This document shows, piece after piece, positions 26,101 to 33,850 of a DNA stretch of 64,000 nt (position 1 is the first letter of the stretch; each line of letters starts with the position of its first letter). Made by a program: the position numbers and the translations under genes. The DNA comes from Patagioenas fasciata (Eukaryota; Chordata; Aves; Columbiformes; Columbidae), in contig NC_092541.1 of assembly GCF_037038585.1 (NCBI RefSeq), positions 71,445 through 135,444 of the forward strand, in the 5' to 3' direction. The notes beneath the pieces are model-generated. The model was not told the DNA's origin. It worked only from the letters and a program-made list of their open reading frames with translations, and made no database searches.

Positions 26101-26567
26101 CCATCCCTGGAGACATCCCAGGCCAGGCTGGACAGGCTCTGAGCAACCTGAGCTGCTGAGGATGTCCCTGTCATGGCAGGGGGGGCACGGGGAGGGCCTT
26201 TCAACCCAAACCATTCTCTGATTCTGTGGTTAAAGTGAGGTGTTTCGTTAATATGTACTTTGTATTAATTCCTTTCTAAATACCTTTATTTAGACTCCAT
26301 TAAGCTGACAGGGGTCAGCCATAAGGAAAAAAGGAAAAAGCCATATGGCTTTAAAGCATTCTGAGAGGAAGCTCCAACCCATTGCTGCTGTGCTTTCAAC
26401 ACGCTGGGGTTCATTGGGTGGGCAGTGGTTGTAGAGAAGCAGCCCAGTAATGTTTGACTAGTTTGTATTTCTTTTTCTTCCCAGTTGGCACAGATGAATC
26501 CCAAGAGAGCAGCATGACAGATGCAGATGACACACAGCTCCACGCAGTTGAAAGTGATGAATTTTAA
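4443..26567 (+). CDS. CDC27: CDC27 / APC3, anaphase-promoting complex TPR subunit (exons 2-19; exon 1 outside window)
   Basis: CDC27 is a TPR scaffold subunit of the APC/C, the nuclear and cytosolic E3 ubiquitin ligase that drives anaphase and mitotic exit. In the family, the C-terminal TPR superhelix binds the IR tails of CDC20/CDH1 and APC10, the N-terminal TPRs homodimerise, and the middle loop is phosphorylated in mitosis. Seen here: 18 coding exons joined by GT-AG introns with matching phases encode about 825 residues colinear with vertebrate CDC27. With the missing 9-residue exon 1 (human MTVLQEPVQ) the protein is 834 aa, or 826 with the shorter exon-18 donor; human has an 824-aa form. 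N-terminal TPRs cover about residues 10-150, a Ser/Thr-Pro-rich disordered region 160-455, and C-terminal TPRs about 470-775, followed by an acidic tail ending ESDEF. No frameshift or internal stop was found. Residue numbers in the exon entries assume exon 1 supplies 9 residues. Identification is very secure. Confidence 0.97.
4519..5050 (+). other. CDC27: CDC27 intron 2
   Basis: A 532-bp intron. I see nothing in it beyond splice signals. Confidence 0.9.
5051..5198 (+). CDS. CDC27: CDC27 exon 3
   Basis: This exon encodes residues 35-83 ([20 protein letters not shown]…), a canonical TPR helix pair, and ends in CCVDLSK. The acceptor is ttaatag and the donor gtacgt. It exits in phase 2, splitting Lys as AA|G. 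Confidence 0.95.
5199..7534 (+). other. CDC27: CDC27 intron 3
   Basis: A 2.3-kb intron containing a T-run near 6026-6043 and a CR1 tail fragment at about 6700-6870. A minus-strand open frame over the T-run is a poly-Lys artefact. Confidence 0.9.
6700..6872 (+). mobile_element. CR1 LINE 3'-end fragment
   Basis: The segment matches the terminal region of the larger CR1 copies in this window: GTTGTGGAGTCTCCTTCTCT, CATTCAAACCC, CACCTGGACACCTTCCTGTG and GGGGGATTGCACTGGATGAG, ending near CTGACATTCTGGGTTCTGTG. It contains a perfect 16-bp tandem duplication (6731-6746 and 6747-6762). It is a 5'-truncated, noncoding fossil. Confidence 0.85.
7535..7660 (+). CDS. CDC27: CDC27 exon 4
   Basis: This exon encodes residues 84-125 ([20 protein letters not shown]…), including the [16 protein letters not shown] helix of the N-terminal TPR domain. 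The acceptor is aaaaag and the donor gtaaag. It is in phase 2 at both ends. Confidence 0.95.
7661..8660 (+). other. CDC27: CDC27 intron 4
   Basis: A 1.0-kb AT-rich intron. No repeat or RNA gene recognised. Confidence 0.9.
8661..8758 (+). CDS. CDC27: CDC27 exon 5
   Basis: This exon encodes residues 126-158 ([20 protein letters not shown]…), the last N-terminal TPR. The acceptor is ttcgcag and the donor gtaagt. It exits in phase 1. Confidence 0.95.
8759..9275 (+). other. CDC27: CDC27 intron 5
   Basis: A 517-bp intron. No recognisable content. Confidence 0.9.
9276..9430 (+). CDS. CDC27: CDC27 exon 6
   Basis: This exon encodes residues 159-210, starting at [11 protein letters not shown] and ending at TPQDTI. 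It begins the low-complexity regulatory loop. The acceptor is cttacag and the donor gtgagt. It exits in phase 0. The loop differs more from human than the TPRs do, as expected for a disordered segment. Confidence 0.94.
9542..9756 (+). CDS. CDC27: CDC27 exon 7
   Basis: This exon encodes residues 211-281 ([20 protein letters not shown]…) and includes SILSKQ-like and [15 protein letters not shown] stretches with Ser/Thr-Pro CDK-type sites. It carries one extra Ser compared with human (KYSSLN versus KYSLN). Intron 6, just upstream, is only 111 bp. It exits in phase 2. Confidence 0.95.
9757..10414 (+). other. CDC27: CDC27 intron 7
   Basis: A 658-bp AT-rich intron. No recognisable content. Confidence 0.9.
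10415..10529 (+). CDS. CDC27: CDC27 exon 8
   Basis: This exon encodes residues 282-320 ([20 protein letters not shown]…), ending [10 protein letters not shown]. It is part of the phosphorylated loop. The acceptor is ttctcag and the donor gtatct. It exits in phase 0. Confidence 0.94.
10530..12172 (+). other. CDC27: CDC27 intron 8
   Basis: A 1.6-kb intron with no recognised repeat. Short open frames on both strands lack homology. Confidence 0.85.
12173..12288 (+). CDS. CDC27: CDC27 exon 9
   Basis: This exon encodes residues 321-358 ([20 protein letters not shown]…), colinear with human [20 protein letters not shown]. It contains a Thr-Pro site in REVTPVL and has one extra residue compared with human (VLVAQTQ versus ILAQTQ). 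The acceptor is ttatgcag and the donor gtaggg. It exits in phase 2. Confidence 0.92.
12700..14138 (+). mobile_element. CR1 LINE, 5'-truncated copy A (reverse-transcriptase remnant and 3' end)
   Basis: The 5' part encodes a decayed CR1 ORF2 reverse-transcriptase piece: [20 protein letters not shown], then [28 protein letters not shown] and [15 protein letters not shown]. Stops, frameshifts and missing blocks break the frame after about 13071. Noncoding-looking CR1 3' sequence follows ([11 protein letters not shown]-like, FADDTKL-like, CLEWSPSLQTF-like remnants). It ends ACATTCTGGGATTGTGTGA. It lies in the same orientation as CDC27 and is about 95% or more identical, by eye, to the copy in intron 14 over about 1.2 kb. 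Confidence 0.93.
14139..14166 (+). repeat. T28 homopolymer forming the exon 10 polypyrimidine tract
   Basis: Twenty-eight consecutive T residues follow the CR1 end and stop 20 bp before exon 10. The tract presumably supplies much of the U2AF-binding pyrimidine tract for the exon 10 acceptor, and it is likely to vary in length. Confidence 0.9.
14187..14286 (+). CDS. CDC27: CDC27 exon 10
   Basis: This exon encodes residues 359-392 ([20 protein letters not shown]…), ending SSTTK. The final Lys is the K of a KEN tripeptide completed by exon 11. The acceptor lies only 20 bp after a 28-nt T tract that itself abuts a CR1 element. It exits in phase 0. Confidence 0.95.
14287..14932 (+). other. CDC27: CDC27 intron 10
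   Basis: A 646-bp intron. No recognisable content apart from short T-rich runs near 14620-14640. Confidence 0.9.
14933..15140 (+). CDS. CDC27: CDC27 exon 11
   Basis: This exon encodes residues 393-461 ([20 protein letters not shown]…), a basic stretch followed by the nearly invariant [20 protein letters not shown] segment leading into the C-terminal TPRs. The acceptor is attgcag and the donor gtctgt. It exits in phase 1. Confidence 0.96.
15141..15964 (+). other. CDC27: CDC27 intron 11
   Basis: An 824-bp intron. Nothing recognised. Confidence 0.9.
15965..16137 (+). CDS. CDC27: CDC27 exon 12
   Basis: This exon encodes residues 462-519 ([20 protein letters not shown]…), the first C-terminal TPRs. 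The acceptor is tcctag and the donor gtagga. It exits in phase 0 after YMQ. Confidence 0.96.
16138..17341 (+). other. CDC27: CDC27 intron 12
   Basis: A 1.2-kb intron. Open frames of about 110 codons near 16700-17283 have no recognised homology. Confidence 0.88.
17342..17494 (+). CDS. CDC27: CDC27 exon 13
   Basis: This exon encodes residues 520-570 ([20 protein letters not shown]…), TPR helices ending DMDKNSPE. It is in phase 0 at both ends and exactly 51 codons long, so it could be skipped without a frameshift. Confidence 0.96.
17495..18718 (+). other. CDC27: CDC27 intron 13
   Basis: A 1.2-kb AT-rich intron. No recognised element. Confidence 0.88.
18719..18927 (+). CDS. CDC27: CDC27 exon 14
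   Basis: This exon encodes residues 571-639 ([20 protein letters not shown]…), two canonical TPRs ([16 protein letters not shown] and [11 protein letters not shown]) in the superhelix whose groove binds activator IR tails in this family. It exits in phase 2, splitting Trp. Confidence 0.96.
18928..21333 (+). other. CDC27: CDC27 intron 14
   Basis: A 2.4-kb intron, about 1.8 kb of which is an internally deleted CR1. Confidence 0.9.
19310..21080 (+). mobile_element. CR1 LINE copy B, internally deleted (endonuclease remnant fused to RT/3' end)
   Basis: Positions 19310-19870 carry CR1 leader and endonuclease-domain sequence: [20 protein letters not shown], then [20 protein letters not shown] and [14 protein letters not shown]. 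At about 19878 the sequence jumps straight into mid-RT ([18 protein letters not shown]), so the intervening endonuclease and RT core is missing. From there to 21080 it follows the intron 9 copy closely, sharing the same truncated RT block. It lacks the very last CR1 bases (it stops at CCTTCCAATCCCT). It is noncoding and in the same orientation as CDC27. Confidence 0.93.
21334..21451 (+). CDS. CDC27: CDC27 exon 15
   Basis: This exon encodes residues 640-679 ([20 protein letters not shown]…), a TPR with [12 protein letters not shown]. The acceptor is ttgcag and the donor gtaagt. It exits in phase 0. Confidence 0.96.
21452..22481 (+). other. CDC27: CDC27 intron 15
   Basis: A 1.0-kb intron. Nothing recognised. 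Confidence 0.9.
22482..22610 (+). CDS. CDC27: CDC27 exon 16
   Basis: This exon encodes residues 680-722 ([20 protein letters not shown]…), a TPR. The acceptor is gtggtag and the donor gtaaga. It is in phase 0 at both ends. Confidence 0.96.
22611..23017 (+). other. CDC27: CDC27 intron 16
   Basis: A 407-bp intron. Nothing recognised. Confidence 0.9.
23018..23092 (+). CDS. CDC27: CDC27 exon 17
   Basis: This exon encodes residues 723-747 ([20 protein letters not shown]…). It is a 25-codon TPR helix exon in phase 0 at both ends. The acceptor is tttcag and the donor gttagt. Confidence 0.96.
23326..23506 (+). CDS. CDC27: CDC27 exon 18 (two possible donors)
   Basis: This exon encodes residues 748-807 ([20 protein letters not shown]…), the last TPR plus the start of the acidic tail. 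Two donors 24 nt apart leave the same phase: CA|GTGAAT after 23482 and AG|GTTTGT after 23506. The shorter product matches the human 824-aa form; the longer one adds 8 residues around SECYPYE. Confidence 0.93.
23507..26484 (+). other. CDC27: CDC27 intron 18
   Basis: A 3.0-kb intron. It contains an (AAAAT)n-like stretch near 24478-24500 and an old CR1 fragment at about 25350-26229. The part around 24360-24560 looks repeat-like but I cannot assign it. Confidence 0.88.
25350..26229 (+). mobile_element. CR1 LINE 3' fragment, older subfamily
   Basis: A diverged CR1 3' region: GGGGCCAGTACTGTTTAACA, GGGATGACACCAAGCTGAGT, GAGGGACCTGGACAAG, GGTGGTGGATGTACCATCCC and GGCCAGGCTGGACAGGCTCT, finishing CATTCTCTGATTCTGTGG, the characteristic CR1 tail. 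It is more diverged from copies A and B than they are from each other, so it belongs to a different subfamily or is older. No intact reading frame remains. Confidence 0.88.
26485..26567 (+). CDS. CDC27: CDC27 exon 19 (terminal coding exon)
   Basis: This exon encodes the acidic C-terminal tail ([20 protein letters not shown], then VESDEF) and the TAA stop at 26565-26567. The acceptor is tcccag. It is nearly identical to human, which ends AAESDEF. Confidence 0.96.
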
Positions 26568-27380
26568 CCTCCAAAAGCCAGTGTCTGAGCTTGAGTGTGT
26601 GTCTGGTACTGTTGTGTTCTCCCCTTCCTTCGCATCCTGGGTCTTCACGTCACTGAGCCAGCATTGTCATTATTCTCCACTGACACCATGAGAACACCAC
26701 TCAGACTTAAACTGTACACGGAATTAATGGCAGTGCTATTCAGCTGCTACTGGTCTGACTGGTTGGCTCGTACGCATTTATGAAAGTGAGGAGAAAATGC
26801 TATTTTTGGACTCAGCTTTGCTGGAAAAATATCATGGAAGAAAGACTTGTGGGTTGCTGTAACGAAGCTGGTAGATGTGGGGATAGTACTAATGAAGCAG
26901 TGTCTTGTTCTTTTTCCAGAAATGTGTCTTAGTTTGGTTCTTTCGTGGTAAGCAGAGTGCTGAACCTCATTTCCAAGTTCTTCAAGAACAGTGTTGACAA
27001 ATTCAGGCTGTTAAAGACTTTTGCATATTGTATTGTAACTTAAATGCCAGGGAATGTAAATGACCTTAAAGCTGCAGTGTCTCCAGTGAACAAACACGAT
27101 GCACGTGCTCGGGCCTGGGAGCGTGTCAGACACCGTAAAGTGTCAGTGTCCCGCTCAGGAGTGCAGGAGAATCACATTGCAGAATCAAAGCTTTTGTGAA
27201 ATGCTTTCATGTTCTAACCAGGAATTAATTTATTCACCCAGTTTCTGAAAGGTCAGTGTTTACTTTGTACTTCGAAGAAACAAGTCAAAGGCCATGCTTC
27301 ATTTTTCATATACCCCTTGACTTATTCTTCCCCTTTTAAGAATTAAAATTAATAAAGGGCAAAATCAAGAGAGAGATGTA
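26568..27380 (+). other. CDC27: CDC27 3' UTR (proximal polyadenylation candidate)
   Basis: Noncoding sequence follows the CDC27 stop. An AATAAA at 27351-27356 is the first plausible polyadenylation signal. More AATAAA hexamers at 27784-27789, 29458-29463 and 30011-30016 leave room for longer 3' UTRs, and a long form would include the 51-bp minisatellite. The actual cleavage site cannot be seen from sequence alone. Confidence 0.55.
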
Positions 27381-28300
27381 GATACAACTGTGGTGTGAAA
27401 ACATCAGACCCTTAGGCCAGAGTGACTGTGTTTCTAAGCAGATAAACTGGGAAGACCGTGGAAGCCTTAATGCAATCAGAACCTTACAGTCAAATGCATC
27501 AAATAACTAAGATTAGTATCCGTTTTTAAAGCTGTTTTGTGAAGAGTGGCCCAAGCAGGATGCAAAACGGTGCAATTATATGTCCTTTTTTTTTTTTTTT
27601 ATGCTGTTAAGATTTTCACTTTGGGACGACTCTCCTCTTCTGCAGAGGCTGCCTCTGGGAACAGCGAGCTGCGCCACGTCAAGTCCAGAATTATCTTTCT
27701 CTGTAGCAACAACTGGTGCCCTTTATGAAGTGATGATAAAGAAAATGTATGATACAAGCAGTTTTAAAGAGCAATTTATGAATAATAAATTGGGAATGAT
27801 ATGAATTTCATAGCAACAGATGTGATCAGTCTTAATGTTTGGGTATAGGGTTTTTGGTGTTGGTTTGGTTTGAATGTATTGGGTTTTAGGGGTCTTTTAG
27901 TTACGCTTAGAACTTTGGTTTTGTTTTTAATTCTGTCGTTGTTTACACTCGGCACATCTTTCTGTCCCAGCTCCTCTCTGCTCACGAGCCACACAGACAC
28001 TGTTGTAATTGGAAAAATAATCCTCAAGTGCTGAGCAAAAGTCTCGTTCTCTGGGGGTTTTTTGCTTAGTTCCGTTGGGTTTGGTGGTTTTTTTTGTTAG
28101 AAGTCAGAGGGAGGATAAGCAGTGAAAAATAGGCTTAAACTCCCCTAATAGTGTGAAAAGGAAACTCTAAAATCTGAGGAATGATAATATATTAAAGGAG
28201 CTTTGTGCTTCTGTCACATAGTTCTGATCAGCTTGCGTCCACAAGTTCTCGAATAGACTGGAAAATCATGAGGTGTTGCAGCTGCCCCGCGCCCACCGAG
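27381..28300 (+). other. Downstream of CDC27 (possible distal 3' UTR)
   Basis: AT-rich noncoding sequence with a T17-like run near 27584-27600 and an AATAAA at 27784. No gene recognised. Confidence 0.6.
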
Positions 28301-28303
28301 CCC

Positions 28304-29100
28304 CGCGCGCTGTGCTGCGGCGATGAACGCCCCGGGTGATCCCGCACCGAACCCCGCGCGCTGTGCTGCGGCGATGAACGCCCCGGGTGATCCCGCACCG
28401 AACCCCGCGCGCTGTGCTGCGGCGATGAACGCCCCGGGTGATCCCGCACCTAGCCCCGCGCGCTGTGCTGCGGCGATGAACGCCCCGGGTGATCCCGCAC
28501 CAAGCCCCGCGCGCTGTGCTGCGGCTGCAGCGATGAACCCCCCGGGTGATCCCGCACCAAGCCCCGTGCGCTGTGCTGCGGCGATGAACCCCCCGGGTGA
28601 TCCCGCACCAAACCCCGCACGCTGTGCTGCGGCGATGAACCCCCCGGGTGATCCCGCACCAAACCCCGCGCGCTGTGCTGCGGCGATAAACGGGTGATCC
28701 CGCGCCAAACCCCGCGCGCTGTGCTGCGGCAATGAACGCCCCAGGTGATCCTGCACCAAACCCCGCATGCTGTGCTGTGGTGATAAACCCCCCGGGTGAT
28801 CCCGCACCAAACCCCGCGCGCTGTGCTCCGGCGATAAATGGGTGATCCCGCACCAAACCCTGCGCGCTGTGCTGCGGCGATAAACGGGTGATCCCGCACC
28901 AAACCCCGCGTGCTGTGCTGTGGCGATAAATGCTCCAGGTGATCCCGCACTAAACCCCGCGCGCTGTGCTGCGGTGATAAACGCTCCGGGTGATCCTGCA
29001 CCGAGCCTCGCGTGCTGTGCTGCGGCGATAAACGCCCCGGGGGATCCGGCACCAAACCCCGCGTGCTGTGCTGTGGCAATAGATACTCCGGAGTGGTTCC
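28304..29100. repeat. GC-rich 51-bp minisatellite, about 16 copies
   Basis: The unit is GATGAACGCCCCGGGTGATC followed by CCGCACCGAACCCCGCGCGC and TGTGCTGCGGC, 51 bp in all. By eye about 16 copies run from 28304 to 29100. The left copies are nearly identical and the right ones more diverged. Variant units include 46-bp forms (GATAAACGGGTGAT in place of GATGAACGCCCCGGGTGAT) and one copy with a 6-bp CTGCAG-type insertion. Because 51 is a multiple of 3, long open frames appear on both strands (311 codons on the minus strand, 28214-29149); these are repeat artefacts. The unit is CpG-dense. Confidence 0.95.
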
Positions 29101-29884
29101 GCACCAAGGGAGCGTGGGGCTCGGGTTTCCCAGAGCTGATCTGACCCACAGCCGAGCTCGGGCCGGGTGTCCCGTGTCTGTCTCTCCCGTGTGTGTCCGT
29201 CCCTGTGAGGAGGAATTTCTCAGCACCACCTCAGCACAAGATCTGGAGGCAGCACTTGTGTGAATGCCACCAATTAACTTGCTGATTGACTTCCTTTTGG
29301 TTCCCAACGTATTTTTTAAGCAAAAAGCACGAGTAAGCAGGTGCTACTCTCAAGACTTTTCCATAGCAAATGCTGTTGTTTAAATGGGGACCAGAGACCT
29401 AGGAAATTGGTGCCTTTTTCCCTTTCCTTTTGTTCTCTAAAAATCGTGAACAATTGTAATAAAATTTTCAACACCTTGCAAGGAGCTCTTAATTCAGCTG
29501 GGATGTAAGGATATTTGTGCTATCTGCAAGATTTATCACTTAAAACTGTCCCTTGCTTTATATGTACATTGTACCTTAAAGTGATTTTTCTTCCCCCCCG
29601 CCACCTCCCCAAGAATGTCAAGTAACATTTAGACCATGCTGCTATTTTACCTTCTAAATACATACACAAAATCAGTATTGAATTGATAAAATGTTGCTCT
29701 CGTTGCAGAGGGACAGTTGGCAGGATGGCGAGCGTGGTGGTGCTGTGGCAGCCAGGCTCAAGCAAGAGTGTTCACTGGAAGAATTAGGGAACTGTCATTT
29801 CTTACAACAAACTATGAAAAAATGGGAAGTGTGGGTGTGCTGTGTACTATTTGCATTGAAACAATGTAATTTGTCTTTTTCCTC

Positions 29885-29906
29885 TTTTTTTTTTTTTGGG
29901 GGGGGG
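29885..29906. repeat. T13-G9 homopolymer switch
   Basis: Thirteen T residues are followed directly by nine G residues, then AGGGG. It is likely to vary in length and prone to sequencing error. Confidence 0.85.
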
Positions 29907-30312
29907 GAGGGGCTTTTCCTGACTTTTTATTTCAAAAATTGTACAGTCTTAGGAAAAAAAGTCTTTTCTGTTAATATATTTGTGATTCATTAAAGGATGT
30001 GGAAAATCCAAATAAACTACTTTTAAAAGCAGACTTATCCCCAAGTCATTGGGGTCAGTGATGGGATTCATCCTTCCGGACGTTTGTGGGCACACCTGGG
30101 GGCATGTGGGGCTGGTTTCTGTCCTGCGTCTGTCTGTCTGTCCTGGCATCACCTGTGAATCTGCCACAGGCTGCAAGTCCATTTCTTTGGGCCAGGTTTT
30201 TGGGTGAGGTGTGGGGTGTGAGCTTTCCACAAATATTTCTGTTCATCATCAGCTCACATCCTGCAGCTCGACAGGAGATTCAATAGGCTCCCAGGTGTGG
30301 AACAGATTTTAT

Positions 30313-30346
30313 ACACACATATATATATATATATACATACACACAT
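30313..30346. repeat. (AT)n with flanking (CA)n microsatellite
   Basis: Alternating CACACATATATATATATATA and ATACATACACACATG: a short simple-sequence repeat. Confidence 0.9.
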
Positions 30347-33300
30347 GATTTTTATTCTGCTTTCCATAGCAGCTCCGAACCCCGAGGCTGCAGCTGCTGC
30401 TGGCTCAGCAGGGAGGTGGCTGCAGACGTTGCTGCCCTTCAGCCCCGGACGAGCGGCTGCCGGGAAGGCTGGGGCTCGTGGCTGTGTAGGAGTTTCTCTT
30501 GCTACAGGTACAGTAATCTTGGATTAAAACTTTTAATGTTCATTTTCATCCACTGTATTGGCCTAATCCAGTAATTTTTTGAGAGCCAAGTTTGACTGTA
30601 AAAGTGACATTGAATTTAACCCTTTCCTAGACCCAGTTGCCTCATACTTCTCTTTTCCCTTGTTTCTTTTAACCCTGGACTTTTATGGCTCGGTGTACAA
30701 ATGCAGTCCCACAGTGAAATTCTCTGTAGCCGAGTTCCTGCCCTCCTTTGCACATGGCAGCAGGAGACAAGTGATTCTTTCTGTGACTCAGTTGCAGTGT
30801 CTTGTGTTGGCTCAAGTACGGGTGATTTTAGGCTTTCGAGTGGTGAAACGGAGCTTTGTTAATGGTAGGTTGAGCTTTAGGTGTCTCCAGAGAAAGGCAA
30901 AGCATTCATGAAATCTGACTTGTAAGCTGCAATGCTTCATTCTGTGTCTGAATCGCAGCAGTGCAGCCAACACCAGGAGTTATTTGTATCTCAGGATTTC
31001 CAGCTTAGGAATATTTTTGGCATGTTGGTCTTTACAAACACGTGGTCTTTATAAACACCTACAGCTTCTTACTGGTACATTGTGCTTCGTTCTGTTCTTC
31101 ATCAGTAACTTTGCTGCTACATCATCTCCGTATTTTCTGTTCCTCGGTGACAGTCAGTGACTCCATTTGAGTCAGGCCTGGGTCAGGAGTAGGCGCCGGT
31201 TCATTTTTTTAAATGGAACAGAAGAGCAGGGTTTCTAAGGCAGGTTTAAAATCACATTAACATGGAGAATTACTTCCTCTGCTGCTTTCACCCCTCTGCT
31301 TTTCAAATCAGTATTTGTGGCGCACCTGGTTTCTCGGTCAGTTTGGATCCTGGGAGATGTTCCTTGCTGTGAAACCCTACAGTGGTGGAAACAAGGACAG
31401 GAGGGGACCTGGGACCTGGTCCCTTGCCCAAGGGGCAGTACTGGATCCACACAGCCTCTGTGTCTGCGCCTGCAGCTGGGCAGGGTCATGGAGCAAAGCC
31501 ACAGACCAGGAACAGCCTTTGGAGGTGGAAATGGGGCAGGTGAGGAAAGGGTGAAGGAGGCTGAGGAGCAACAGAGGTGCAAGATGGATGAGAAACGGCG
31601 GAGCAGGTGTGGCAGGATGACATGTCCGAGACAGGGGCTGGCTGACCACCCTCTCCAGAGCCAACTCTCATGTTCACCTGGGACTGGGCCTGTTTGAGGC
31701 TTTTTGGGGTTCCTCAGCATTTCAGCAGATGTGATGCTCAGCAGCACCGTGCCCCGTGCCTCTGCAGCCTCACAGCACAAGCAAACATGGACACTGATGG
31801 CTTCAGTATCTGCTGGTGTCCAGGCCTCTAATCTGTGGCTCTGGCTGCATTCCTGGTCCATCCATCAGGGGGTTTGGGGTCCAGCCCCCCACCTTCATGT
31901 GATGCTCTGACCCATTCTCATCTGGCACCTGCTGTCCTGGTCCAGACTATTTCATTTAGCCTCAAAGGATGGGACGGATTTCAAATATCCTGATGGTACC
32001 TATAAGGGAAGCATCAGAAATGTTTCCCAGGTCAGGAAAAAACACACACTTTCAAAGGTAAATTCCATCAAAAACACCCCAGAAAACCATGTCCAGAAAA
32101 GAGTCACAAGATCCTTTCTGACAATCTCTACATTCAGACATTTTATTGGTAAAAAGTCTCCTCCTGTTTCAAAATGCAGGAGTTCATGTTCTCATAGGTA
32201 CAGAACACCAGAAATGCTTTGTTGTTGGGACATTCGGAAAGGGAGCTTAAGAAGACAAGAGGATTACTTTGCTACTTTCTGCCTCTTGGTTTCTCGTGTG
32301 TCTTAACAGATTTAGAAAAGGCACTTTCTGGCAGGAATTTCTCAGCCCCGTTGTGCCGGGTGAGTGGCACATCTACCGCACCTGCTTTTAAGCACTTCTT
32401 TCAAGGCAACCCGCTGCGTCGCTGGCAGTTGCCTGCAGAACGCAGTCGTATTCTGGATTTTCCTGGATAACCAGGAAAAACAGTCTGACTGCAAACACCA
32501 TACGGACACCACCTTCCCCAGCGAAGGAGAGGCAGAGGATGGTGTCTGTACATGAGATTGTTAATGCTGCTGCTCTGTGTAGGGCATCCATGAGCTTTTA
32601 TTTAAATATAGAGGAGTTTGGCTGCTACATTGAGTAGGGCCAGAAGTTCCCCCTGCATCCTCCTGTACCAGATAAGTGGTGGTGAAAAATTCGTGTTGGT
32701 CCTTAAAATCGGAGATACTTGCTGAAGTGGAAAAGACAGCTTGTATCTAATAGTGTGCACGTGGTAATCCTCTGACAGAGAAGGGAGTCTCCTGCCTCTG
32801 CAAGGCAGATCAGTTACCAATGTTCAGCTAATCCTGCATAAGGTCTCGGGGTATAGTGATGTCCCTCCCTCCCTCAGCATCATCTGTGGTTGGACCTACC
32901 TGGACTTCAGGAAGGTGCTGGGGCAAGAAACCACTGCTAACACCCATCACAGATTGGTTTGCCCAAGGAGCCAGAAATGGGACTTTCTCACTTTGATCCA
33001 ACCAGCAGAACTCAGCTTTGCTCAGACACTGGAGATATTTTATGATGGTGCAAAACATCCTGGGAATTCCTGGGCAGAGTAGGGTACTGAGGACCAGGAT
33101 GTCGTCCCCAATATTGGTGCTGCTGTTGGTGTGTCTGGAGCATCTCAAACATCCTCTCTGCTGTCACAAAGGGAAACAGGGACTCTTGTCACACAGGATC
33201 ATCAGCGAAAAGTGACAGAGCTTGTCTCATCCTTGGCCTGTGGGACAAGGAGTCATGCCTCTTATTTGAATTAAAACCAGCCCATCACTGGGATAAAAGC

Positions 33301-33575
33301 TAAAAGAAAAAAAAAAGGCAGCAGTGGAAGCAACTGAATGAAGACCACCGCTGTTGTATCGCCCGCAAAAGCGAGCGGAGGAGAAGACAGTGGAAGGGTT
33401 TTCCTTATCTGGGAGAAGCTGACACTGAAGATCACCCTGAGTTCAGCAGCAAGGAGCTGCTGCTGGTCCCGCCAGCTGGCGGAGCGTGGGGGACACAACG
33501 CAGCTCAGGGCCAGCCTGGGCATGGCCACAGGTGGTGGAACACAGGCCAGCAATGCCAGACCCCCTGCAGCCCCG

Positions 33576-33850
33576 GTGTCACCTGTGGGACAGGCACCTG
33601 GTGTCACTCGTGGATTGAGAGCCTGTGTCACCTATGGAACACAAGCCTGATATCGTTCATGGGACACAGGCCCAGTGTCACCTGTGGGACAGGGGCCTGG
33701 GGTCACCTGTGTGGCTGGCATGCCTCCACACCCGTGGATGTGGGCCTGTGTCACCCGTGGATCAGGAATGGCCTGTGGCCCGCGGGACGCCTCGCGTCCT
33801 CCGTGGGCACGATCCAGTGTCACCTGCGGGGCAGACGTGTCCCGTCACCC
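33576..33850. repeat. Degenerate ~25-bp minisatellite upstream of the CpG island
   Basis: Successive diverged units of 24-26 bp of the form GTGTCACCTGTGGGACAGGC plus CCTG: GTGTCACTCGTGGATTGAGA, GTGTCACCTATGGAACACAA, ATCGTTCATGGGACACAGGC, TGTCACCTGTGGGACAGGGG and so on. They grade rightward into the CpG island with more CpG in each unit. Open frames across it are artefacts. Confidence 0.8.

Larger units (their letters stand above)
29101..33575. other. Intergenic region between CDC27 and the CpG island
   Basis: No gene recognised. It includes a T13-G9 mononucleotide switch (29885-29906), an (AT)n/CA microsatellite (30313-30346), and two further AATAAA signals that could end a long CDC27 transcript. 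A 208-codon minus-strand frame at 31235-31861 has no recognised homology. Confidence 0.6.

Noticed and set aside
28214-29149. 311-codon minus-strand open frame with a 17-residue repeat
   Set aside because: It is a by-product of the 51-bp minisatellite: the period is divisible by 3, overlapping frames on both strands are equally open, and unit-length changes move between frames without closing. No promoter or non-repeat coding flank is visible.
31235-31861. 208-codon minus-strand open frame in the intergenic region
   Set aside because: No domain or homology recognised, a Pro/Ser/Cys/His-rich patchwork, and no promoter-like sequence next to it. It is within chance for 64 kb of moderately GC-rich DNA.
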